Source: an uncultured Flavobacteriaceae bacterium
GTDB taxonomy: Bacteria > Bacteroidota > Bacteroidia > Flavobacteriales > Flavobacteriaceae
Assembly: GCA_947494695.1 (NCBI GenBank)
Contig: CANLWB010000012.1
Span: 145,040-209,039, forward strand
Reading direction: 5' to 3'
DNA length: 64,000 nt
Part shown: positions 18,348 to 25,407 of the stretch, in pieces
Layout of the letters: every line of letters starts with the position of its first letter
Numbering within the stretch: the first letter of the stretch is position 1
The notes under the pieces: model-generated
Told to the model about the DNA's origin: nothing
Database searches by the model: none
The model's input: the letters and a program-made list of their open reading frames with translations, nothing else
Position numbers and translations under genes: made by a program

Positions 18348-19760
18348 TTATTCCATAGAATAAATTCCTTTATATTTATTTATCTCGATTTTCTTTAGTT
18401 TACTTTTTAATGTTTCTTTTAAAATGGTTGTATCACGATGTGAAATAAGAATTAAAAACGGGCTTTTACGCTGGACGATATCATTTAATTGGTCAGTATT
18501 AACATGTTGAATAGTGCCTTCAGAGTAAAATCTGCTGGAATAACTTGTCTTAAATAAATGATAAACAGGAACCTTTTCTGTTAAGGTGTTTTTTAATAAA
18601 TATTTATCGGTTTTGCTATAATAGGTTATACTTTGATTTAGTAGCGATATGGAGAATATAATGGTTAAAACAATGGGGATTATAAAACCAAGTGTTGCAT
18701 AGGTTTTTTTCCATTTTATAGAGGGCCACCAATAAACGACCAACAATGCTAGAGGCACCATTACGGGCATGATATATGGGTGAATTAAGCTTTTTGATGG
18801 TGTAAAGAAAATAGGGGTCCATAATAACCACAGAATCAAAAATAGCAGCCATTTGTATGACTTTAAATTGAATCGTTCACGCCATACCTGTCGTATGATT
18901 AGGAGTATCCACGGGAGTGTAAATAAAATAAGGAACACCCAGACCATGCCTATAGGTTGGGATTTAGGGAACCCATATTTGTCACCGCTCCAACCAGAGT
19001 CGAAAAAACGCTTAAAATGCTCACCTATAATAAAGTAGTCTAAAAAACCAGGAGTCGCTTTTTCAGCAAGGTAATACCAGGGAAAACCGAGTGCAACCAC
19101 AATAAAAATACCGGCTAACCAGGGCATTGACCTCATGGTTTGAATTTGCTCTTTAAAAAAGAACAACCAAAGCACTAGGGGAGGCATGGTTAAAATTAAG
19201 ATAATGGGGCCTTTTGCTAGAAGCCCTAATCCTATCCCGACAAAGAAAAGGTAATTCCAAATAGTTCGTTGTTTCGTTCTATGGCTTTCCCAAAAAGAGA
19301 GCATGGTGAGAACAACACAGAAGGTAAGCGTCATATCTGTAGATACCACTCCCGCGTGCAATAAAAATTCTGGAATGCATAGTAGAATAAAAGCGGGCAA
19401 AAAGAAGGGTAGACCCTGTCTTTTTGCATACTTACCTGTTAAAAGAATTATTAAAATGGCAAGAATTAAAGCAGGGAGTCTAACAGCAAATTCATCAACA
19501 CCAAAAATGTTCATACTTATGGCAGATAGCCAGGTTGATAGAGGTGGTTTTGCCCAAAATGGAATATTGTAGTCTATATAGGGGGTTATCCAATTATTCG
19601 TCTCATACATAATTCGTGCTATTTCAGCATATCGCGCTTCGGTTTTATCCATTAGCGGAAGCATCGCATTTATAAAAACTCTTATAATTAAGAGGGCGAG
19701 GGTGCTCCATGCATAAAACAAAGGGTGCTTTAAAAGTTGTTTTGAGGAATCACTTTCCAT
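18348..19760 (-). CDS. GT39 (ArnT-like) polyprenyl-phosphate sugar transferase
   Basis: This is a polytopic inner-membrane glycosyltransferase of 470 residues and about eleven membrane segments. The first periplasmic loop has KTEARYAEIARIMYETNNW followed by PFWAKPPLSTW, the hallmark of the GT39/ArnT family, whose members move a sugar from an undecaprenyl-phosphate carrier to lipid A, protein or wall acceptors. It overlaps the upstream GT2 gene by 31 bp, and the GT2 would make the lipid-linked donor. The pair has its own promoter region with a PmrA-like box. Whether the acceptor is lipid A, as for true ArnT, is not shown. Confidence 0.87.
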   Translation of the reverse strand: MESDSSKQLLKHPLFYAWSTLALLIIRVFINAMLPLMDKTEARYAEIARIMYETNNWITPYIDYNIPFWAKPPLSTWLSAISMNIFGVDEFAVRLPALILAILIILLTGKYAKRQGLPFFLPAFILLCIPEFLLHAGVVSTDMTLTFCVVLTMLSFWESHRTKQRTIWNYLFFVGIGLGLLAKGPIILILTMPPLVLWLFFFKEQIQTMRSMPWLAGIFIVVALGFPWYYLAEKATPGFLDYFIIGEHFKRFFDSGWSGDKYGFPKSQPIGMVWVFLILFTLPWILLIIRQVWRERFNLKSYKWLLFLILWLLWTPIFFTPSKSLIHPYIMPVMVPLALLVVYWWPSIKWKKTYATLGFIIPIVLTIIFSISLLNQSITYYSKTDKYLLKNTLTEKVPVYHLFKTSYSSRFYSEGTIQHVNTDQLNDIVQRKSPFLILISHRDTTILKETLKSKLKKIEINKYKGIYSME

Positions 19761-20539
19761 GAAGGTAGCGTTTGTTTTTTATATGTTTTGGAAATGATAA
19801 TAAAGTCGTACCACAGTGTAAAGAAATAGGATGTCTTAACCTTAGAATTGCTAGTATCTATCCAGGATTGCAAAGGAATTTCTCTTACTGTATTTTTAAT
19901 ACCGTTTTTTCCTATAAGATGAATTAAACGATGGAATAATTCAACGTCGAATAACCATTTAGAAATAAATGGGGCTTTAAATAACTGGTGAGCCAAATCT
20001 GTTCTAAAGATTTTGCAACCACATTGTGTGTCATAAACAGAAAGTCCCAATTGCATTGAAATTAAGGTTGCAATAAACCGTCCCACAAAAAACCTAAAAA
20101 ATGTTCTATTGATAATATTATCAATTTTAGAAATTCTGGACCCGAACACAAAAAGGACCTTGGAATCAATGAGTTCGCTTAATTTTAGACACTCACTCAA
20201 AGAGGTCGATAAATCGGCATCTAAATAAGCAATTTTATTGAAATTTAAATGTTTTTGAGCATATAAGACGCCCGAACGGACCGCAGAAGCTTTACCTGCG
20301 TTAGTTTTAATATGGTTTATAAAGATATTGTCCGAAGCTTTTTCTTTTGTTCCCTGAAGTACCTGAAGCGTATTATCATTGGAGCCATCGTTAGAAAATA
20401 CAATAGCAACATGTTTATGTTCCTGTAAAAAGGAATAAAATAATTTGGGTTGTAGCCGCTCAGATTCATTATAACACGGGATAACGAGTACTAAAGAAAA
20501 ATGATTACATGTAGGTTCACTCATAAAATTGTTCATCAC
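19730..20539 (-). CDS. GT2 polyprenyl-phosphate glycosyltransferase (dolichyl-P-glucose synthase-like)
   Basis: The 269-residue protein is a GT-A family 2 enzyme. VIPCYNESERL near residue 20 is the nucleotide-sugar motif, FSNDGSNDNT follows, AYLDADLSTS carries the DxD-type metal site, and GCKIFRTDLAHQLF is typical of the dolichyl-phosphate glucose/mannose synthase group. It lacks long C-terminal membrane segments. It is the first gene of a two-gene operon and overlaps GT39 by 31 bp. Together they suggest synthesis and use of a polyprenyl-phosphate sugar to modify an envelope component. Two Met codons at the N-terminus (MMNNFM) make the exact start uncertain by a few residues. Confidence 0.88.
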   Translation of the reverse strand: MMNNFMSEPTCNHFSLVLVIPCYNESERLQPKLFYSFLQEHKHVAIVFSNDGSNDNTLQVLQGTKEKASDNIFINHIKTNAGKASAVRSGVLYAQKHLNFNKIAYLDADLSTSLSECLKLSELIDSKVLFVFGSRISKIDNIINRTFFRFFVGRFIATLISMQLGLSVYDTQCGCKIFRTDLAHQLFKAPFISKWLFDVELFHRLIHLIGKNGIKNTVREIPLQSWIDTSNSKVKTSYFFTLWYDFIIISKTYKKQTLPSWKVIPQNNF

Positions 20540-20557
20540 AGTTTTTCTAATGAAAGA

Positions 20558-20603
20558 CGAAAGTATATGGGAAATCTTAAGTAGTTCTTAAGACAACCTT
20601 AAG
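20558..20603 (-). promoter_or_regulatory. PmrA-like triple CTTAAG box and -7 element upstream of GT2
   Basis: Three CTTAAG hexamers lie at 20576-20581, 20587-20592 and 20598-20603, each separated by exactly 5 bp, giving an 11-bp direct-repeat period. The layout matches the PmrA box (CTTAAT-N5-CTTAAT) bound by an OmpR-family regulator. The nearest hexamer is 37 bp upstream of the GT2 start. On the minus strand, TACTTTCG (20565 to 20558) resembles the Bacteroidota -7 element TAnnTTTG and lies 11 bp downstream of the box. The regulator encoded at 22266-22946 is the obvious candidate; binding is inferred. Confidence 0.65.
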
Positions 20604-20660
20604 TAAAACTATAGTTGAAACATGGTGCTGTATGTTAATATCGAGTATTGAGAACCTGTT

Positions 20661-20908
20661 TTAATCAAAAAGAATTCCTCGACGCTCTGCGTCGGGGTTT
20701 CCATTGAAATTGTCATTCCTGTGTGGTCAGTGAGCGTCCGCCGGCTGGCCGGACAGGTAGCCGAACTGAAAATGGGAATCTAAATACAAAATTTCGAATT
20801 TTGACCCCTTAAGGTCAAAATGAAACGGGTGAAACCTGTGCTGAGCCTGCCGAAGTATACCCCTATGGCTCTGCCTCGGGGATAGTTCGTTTCAAGAAAT
20901 TTTTTATT
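20661..20908 (+). repeat. Long direct repeat, copy B (248 bp)
   Basis: This is the same element as copy A at 17904-18130, in the same orientation. It differs by a 21-bp GC-rich insertion after the GTGAGCG segment and a few point changes. It lies between the GT2 promoter region and the histidine kinase gene, so the two copies frame 2.5 kb carrying the box, GT2 and GT39. The ends AATCAAAAAGAATTCC and AAGAAATTTTTTATT are shared exactly. Confidence 0.85.
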
Positions 20909-21011
20909 TCTTTTTAGAGCACAGGAATACATAACGACCTTATTTCGTCATTTTTAACCCTTGATGAAATTTTATCTATATTCTCGAATTAACGGAAAAA
21001 TACACATTAGG

Positions 21012-22262
21012 TTACTTGAACGTTAATTTAAAGGTATGCATGTTGTTATTAAACGTATAGTGGATGGTGTAACCAAAACGATCGCAGATTTTCTTAACAA
21101 TAGCTAGTCCAAGACCAAGGGATTTCTTGGTTTTATGTTCGCTGTAGAATCGGTTATATAGTTTTTCAGGGCTTTTAATTGATGATTTACCTGTATTTGA
21201 AATAATAAATTGATTGTTAATTGCTCTTATGGTGATTTCTCCATTGGAAGCCGTATATTTTATGGCATTAGATATTAAATTATCGGCAATAATATGTGCC
21301 AAATATTCATCAAAATAAATTTCAATCGGGACCATATCTTTCATTAGAATAGGCAATTCACTGAGTCCATCGAAGTTTTCTATAGATGTTTTTAAGATCT
21401 CGGTAAAATCAATTTTATCTGAAGTCTTAAACTGTTGATTTTCAATCTTAGCCAGTAAAATTAATTTTTTGTTAAGTGTGGCTAATCGCCGTGCATTATT
21501 AGAAATCTCAATTAATAAGTTATATTGTTTTTCGCTAATTTGATTTTCATCAAAAGAATTATCGATCTTCGCTTGAATAATGGCCAGGGGGGTCTGAATT
21601 TCATGAGAGATATCTTCAGTGAAATGCTTTAAGTTTTCATAATCCGAAATAACCTTATTGGTTAATACGCTCATCTCTGTATTCAGTTCAAAAAACTCCT
21701 CAATATCTGTATCTTCAAATGTTATGGGTTGATTAGACTGTACAGAAAACCCCTTAATCTTTTTAAGATTATCGAAAAAAGGTTTCCATACCGATTCTAT
21801 ATTTTTTTTATTCAAATAATACAGGCCTAAAAAAACCAACAGAAATATAATTGAAGATAAAACAATGGATTGCATGACATCATGTAGCTCCACGAGTTTT
21901 GTTCGTACCGAAATTTTATAGAAATTACCATGTACTTCTCTATATCTGGTAAGTTCCATATAAGGTTCCAGTTCATCTTCTGCTGGGTCATATAAAAGGG
22001 TGTCCTTTATGTGTTGTGCTTTTAAGCCTGCAACTTTTTCTGTATGAATTATAGGGTGAATATTAATAAGGAGTTCGTCCTTTTTAATTGATTTTTCGAT
22101 TCTAAATGCTGCAGAATTTAGAGATTCTTTGGTTTCGTCTTTTAGGGTGTATTGCGTTAAAAAAAAGAGCGCAACTACACTTAGTAGCATAGCTGTTATA
22201 CTGTAAGTAAAAAAACTTCGAGATGTTTTTTTTAATAATTTTACCTTCTTTTTCTCGGTCAT
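21012..22262 (-). CDS. Sensor histidine kinase
   Basis: This is a membrane-bound kinase of 416 residues. A membrane segment at about residues 20-40, an extracytoplasmic sensor region of about 90 residues and a second membrane segment at about 130-150 precede the kinase core. The phosphoacceptor is His220 in FTEDISHEIQTPLA. The ATPase domain has the N box DNLISNAIKYT and the G box SLGLGLAIVKKIC. No clear canonical HAMP was recognised after TM2. It is 3 bp downstream of the response regulator gene and so is co-transcribed. The sensed signal is unknown; the DNA box type suggests a PmrB- or QseC-like family member. Confidence 0.92.
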   Translation of the reverse strand: MTEKKKVKLLKKTSRSFFTYSITAMLLSVVALFFLTQYTLKDETKESLNSAAFRIEKSIKKDELLINIHPIIHTEKVAGLKAQHIKDTLLYDPAEDELEPYMELTRYREVHGNFYKISVRTKLVELHDVMQSIVLSSIIFLLVFLGLYYLNKKNIESVWKPFFDNLKKIKGFSVQSNQPITFEDTDIEEFFELNTEMSVLTNKVISDYENLKHFTEDISHEIQTPLAIIQAKIDNSFDENQISEKQYNLLIEISNNARRLATLNKKLILLAKIENQQFKTSDKIDFTEILKTSIENFDGLSELPILMKDMVPIEIYFDEYLAHIIADNLISNAIKYTASNGEITIRAINNQFIISNTGKSSIKSPEKLYNRFYSEHKTKKSLGLGLAIVKKICDRFGYTIHYTFNNNMHTFKLTFK

Positions 22263-22265
22263 TAT

Positions 22266-22946
22266 TTATAGGTCTTCGTCTGTAAATTTATATCCAATTC
22301 TATAAACCGTTTTAATGTAATTAGCCGCAGCTTTTGTTAGTTTTTTTCTCAAGTGATTAATGTGTACATAGATAAAATCAAAATTATCAACAGCATCAAT
22401 ATGGTCACCCCAAAGGTGTTCGGCAATGACTTCTTTTGAAAGTACTCTATTTTTATTGGTAATAAAGTATACTAATAAATCGTACTCTTTTTTTGTTAAT
22501 TGTATGGATTTATTGTTTACGTAAGCCTGCATGGCATCAGTATTAACTGTAATTTCTTTGAAGGATACGTTAGCATCACCATCGTACTTACCTCTGCGCA
22601 TTACAGCTTTAATACGAGAATTTAACTCTGTAAGATGGAAAGGTTTGGTTAAATAATCATCAGCGCCCAGGTCTAAACCTTCAACCTTATCATCCAGCGA
22701 ATTATTTGCCGAAATAATAATAATTGGGATTTTCTTCCCCTCCCTTTTAACCAATTTCAGTAAATCGAGTCCAGAACCAGTTACAAGATTAATATCCAAA
22801 AGGATAAGATCGTATTCGTAAATAGAAACTTTAGAGGCTGCTTCATGATAATCTGAAGCAGTTTCACATATATGAGCATCTCTTTTTAAAAATTTAACGA
22901 TAGATTCCTGCAATATGATTTCGTCTTCGGCAATTAAGATTTTCAT
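22266..22946 (-). CDS. OmpR-family response regulator
   Basis: The 226-residue DNA-binding regulator has an N-terminal receiver domain with acidic pocket AEDE, phosphoacceptor Asp51 (LLDINL) and Lys101 (LTKPF). A C-terminal winged helix follows, ending YVHINHLRKKLTKAAANYI and VYRIGYKF. It is the first gene of the two-gene operon with the kinase. A CTTAAG-N5-GTTAAG repeat lies 41 bp upstream of its start and a triple version precedes the GT2-GT39 operon, so it probably regulates itself and those genes. This target assignment is inference from DNA motifs. Confidence 0.93.
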   Translation of the reverse strand: MKILIAEDEIILQESIVKFLKRDAHICETASDYHEAASKVSIYEYDLILLDINLVTGSGLDLLKLVKREGKKIPIIIISANNSLDDKVEGLDLGADDYLTKPFHLTELNSRIKAVMRRGKYDGDANVSFKEITVNTDAMQAYVNNKSIQLTKKEYDLLVYFITNKNRVLSKEVIAEHLWGDHIDAVDNFDFIYVHINHLRKKLTKAAANYIKTVYRIGYKFTDEDL

Positions 22947-22986
22947 ACACCTTGTTATATTAAATGGAGCAATATATTTATAAAAT

Positions 22987-23003
22987 CTTAACTAATTCTT
23001 AAG
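22987..23003 (-). promoter_or_regulatory. PmrA-like box upstream of the response regulator
   Basis: On the plus strand this reads CTTAAC-TAATT-CTTAAG (22987-23003), which is CTTAAG-N5-GTTAAG in the direction of transcription. It has the same 11-bp period as the triple box at 20576-20603 and a similar distance to the start codon (41 versus 37 bp). That suggests autoregulation by the encoded OmpR-type regulator. Confidence 0.6.
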
Positions 23004-23071
23004 CGTAAAAAATAACTTTGGCTTGAAGTAAATTATATTAAAAAATAAAATAAATAATCTATCTAAGTTTA

Positions 23072-24166
23072 TCATTTTAAATTAGAAAAAACTGGTAAAA
23101 AAATATCCTTTACAATAGCAAAAGGTAATTTATCTTCCTGTGAGTTATAGGCACCTCCGGTAAAAATGGCTATCATATCCAACGTTGGAAATATCATAAT
23201 GTATTGTCCGCCGTTCCCTGTAGCTACTTTAGATGTTAGTATATGATTATTGGTTTGAAACGGAATGTTCCACCAGAGATAACCGTAATCGATTCCTGTA
23301 ATTTTTGTTTTTGGTGTTGTGGCATCTTCAATCCATGTTTCAGATACAATTCGTTTCTCATTCCAAATGCCTTTATGAAGTATGAGTATACCAATTTTAG
23401 CCATATCACGGGACGTCATATATAACCGTTTTCCAGAAGCAATAACGTTTTTGTTTGAGGTGTGTCCCCAATTTATATTGGAGATTCCCAGGGGGGCGAA
23501 CAGGTGTTGTTGTGCAAATTCCTGAATGGTCATGCCTGAGGCCTGACTAATAATTTCGGCAATTAAAACAGTACCCATGGAGCAGTAGTTAGAGACCTCT
23601 CCTGGCTCGTTTATCATGGGAAGATCAAGCGTATATTGAAGCCAATCCTTTTTCTTATACACCTTATCTTCCTGTCCTTTAGATTTTTTATCCCAATCGT
23701 TACAATCTAGTCCGCTAGACATGGTTAAAAGGTGTTTGATTGTGATTTTTGCCTTTCTTTTATCAATAGTTTTGTTTGATGTAGAGTTTTTAAGGTATTT
23801 AAATATTGGGTCGTTAACGTTGGCTATGTAGCCTTTATCAATAGCGATTCCCATTAGTATGGAACGAATGCTTTTTGACGTCGACCTAAGGTCGTGAGGA
23901 GTATGATTCGAATGGCCATTGAAGTACTCTTCAATAATAAGCGCGTCATTTTTGACCAGGAGTATACTATGGATGTTATTTTCCTTAGTTTGCAATTGGT
24001 TGAACAGCCGATAAACCAATGTCGTATCGGCATGTATCGACTTCAAATGGTTGGTTTGCAAATTATCCTTCAGCGTTTTGGGTTGTGCATACCTGTAGGT
24101 GCTTTGTGTGTGGGCTATTATATGACTAAATAAAGTTAAAACAATGAGGAGGGTAAGGGGTTTCAT
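23072..24166 (-). CDS. Secreted serine hydrolase, beta-lactamase/PBP family
   Basis: The protein has 364 residues with an N-terminal signal peptide ending near AHTQS. The penicillin-recognising fold of the class C beta-lactamase family is indicated by S95-T-S-K98 (SxxK nucleophile), HLLTMSSGLD, the second motif Y194-C-S196 in place of the usual YxN, and the C-terminal TGNGGQYIMI segment replacing KTG. Such proteins include esterases, D-amino peptidases and carboxypeptidases as well as beta-lactamases, and no antibiotic resistance should be inferred. It ends about 70 bp from the two-component promoter and has its own 109-bp upstream gap. It is probably periplasmic. Confidence 0.85.
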   Translation of the reverse strand: MKPLTLLIVLTLFSHIIAHTQSTYRYAQPKTLKDNLQTNHLKSIHADTTLVYRLFNQLQTKENNIHSILLVKNDALIIEEYFNGHSNHTPHDLRSTSKSIRSILMGIAIDKGYIANVNDPIFKYLKNSTSNKTIDKRKAKITIKHLLTMSSGLDCNDWDKKSKGQEDKVYKKKDWLQYTLDLPMINEPGEVSNYCSMGTVLIAEIISQASGMTIQEFAQQHLFAPLGISNINWGHTSNKNVIASGKRLYMTSRDMAKIGILILHKGIWNEKRIVSETWIEDATTPKTKITGIDYGYLWWNIPFQTNNHILTSKVATGNGGQYIMIFPTLDMIAIFTGGAYNSQEDKLPFAIVKDIFLPVFSNLK

Positions 24167-24275
24167 AATTACGAGATATAAAGTATGTTGTAAAATAAAT
24201 GACTTAAGACTAAATTAGTTGATTTTAATATATATTCTACCAAAAATCGATACTTCATTAATGAATACATCTCAT

Positions 24276-25325
24276 TTATTTTGATGAGCTCCTTAGGTGT
24301 TTATTAAAAAAATTAATGGCCATTTTAGATACTGTCTGATGAATTTGTTTTCTATCAACCCCTTCGTTATCAACTGTAATTTCAGGAGCAACCTCTTTCC
24401 CGAATGCCGTAGCTTCGTTTAGGAATACATAATGTCCTACGTTGTCATTTAATACGTGTAATTCGCTTGTTTCAATTAAATCATGGTAGTTTTCAGCATT
24501 CTGTTTTATGGGGGTGTTGGAGTCTTCTCGGCCGGCTACTATAAAAATAGGAGCTGTAATGTTATCTGTTTGATTTTTAGAATGGAACCCTAAACCAACG
24601 GCAGGCGCCATTGTGAAAAACGCCTTAATCCGATTGTCTTTCACCATGGCTTTGTAACGGTTATATGATGAAATAATCAGGCTGTCGTTTACTAAATCTA
24701 TAACCTCATCTGACTTAGGAAATTCGGGCGGCAGTTCTTTTTTTACAGCATTGTTACTCATAAAGGATCTGTCAACATATCCTCCGGCTAGTGCTATATT
24801 GGTGTATCCCCCTAGTGAAAAACCAGCTCCACCAATTCTGGAAGGATCTATATGCTTTCCAATGGTTTTATCATTAAGAACTTGTGTAAGTACAAATTGA
24901 ACATCGATGGCCCGTTCCCACCACTTAACAAATTCCCTTGGTATTTTATTAAACGTGGAATTTCCATAATGATCCAATGAAACCACAATATACCCCGCTT
25001 TAACCATCTGTTCTATAAACCAGGTTAATGAAAACCGATTTCCTCCCGTTCCATGAGAAACTAGTAGTAATGGAAATGTTTCATTCGCAATAGTAGCATT
25101 TGGAATGGTTTCAATCGTTTTGAAAATGTCTTTTTGCTTTTTTGAAGATGTTTTATTCTCTGATGAATCTAAAGTGGGATACCATATTTCGGTGTGCAAA
25201 GGTCTGTCCCGTGATTCATCCACTAATAATACTGACTTTTGTCCGATTCTAAAAGGGTTCTCATTACGCTGGCCGCAGGAAAGTAATAATAAGACCGTGC
25301 TTAACGCTACAATGGTAAGTTTCAT
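24276..25325 (-). CDS. Lipoprotein alpha/beta hydrolase (PAF-acetylhydrolase/dienelactone hydrolase-like)
   Basis: The 349-residue protein begins with a lipoprotein signal peptide; lipobox LLSC places the lipidated Cys at 17. The alpha/beta hydrolase core has oxyanion segment LLVSHGTGGNRFSL, nucleophile elbow GFSLGG with Ser170, and a catalytic His in DNVGHYVFL. Asp in AGREDSNTPI probably completes the triad. The layout resembles PAF acetylhydrolase-like or dienelactone hydrolase-like enzymes of Bacteroidota. Substrate is unknown. It sits in a run of minus-strand secreted enzymes with about 80-110 bp gaps. Confidence 0.83.
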   Translation of the reverse strand: MKLTIVALSTVLLLLSCGQRNENPFRIGQKSVLLVDESRDRPLHTEIWYPTLDSSENKTSSKKQKDIFKTIETIPNATIANETFPLLLVSHGTGGNRFSLTWFIEQMVKAGYIVVSLDHYGNSTFNKIPREFVKWWERAIDVQFVLTQVLNDKTIGKHIDPSRIGGAGFSLGGYTNIALAGGYVDRSFMSNNAVKKELPPEFPKSDEVIDLVNDSLIISSYNRYKAMVKDNRIKAFFTMAPAVGLGFHSKNQTDNITAPIFIVAGREDSNTPIKQNAENYHDLIETSELHVLNDNVGHYVFLNEATAFGKEVAPEITVDNEGVDRKQIHQTVSKMAINFFNKHLRSSSK

Positions 25326-25407
25326 AAATAGTTGGCTTTTATTTTAACTTATAGAGAAACCACGGACTTTATTGTTACAGTAATTTTTTTAAAAAAACAT
25401 AGTAGAC

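Noticed and set aside
18348..20539. The GT cassette as a composite transposon
   Set aside because: The flanking repeats have no transposase, no target-site duplication was recognised, and they are direct structured repeats, so only recombination between repeats is proposed.
23072..24166. Antibiotic-resistance beta-lactamase
   Set aside because: Only SxxK is canonical. The YCS motif and missing KTG fit the broad serine hydrolase family, and no resistance role can be claimed.
24200..24215. CTTAAG upstream of the serine hydrolase as a third PmrA-like box
   Set aside because: Only one hexamer is present; no partner lies at the 11-bp spacing on either side.
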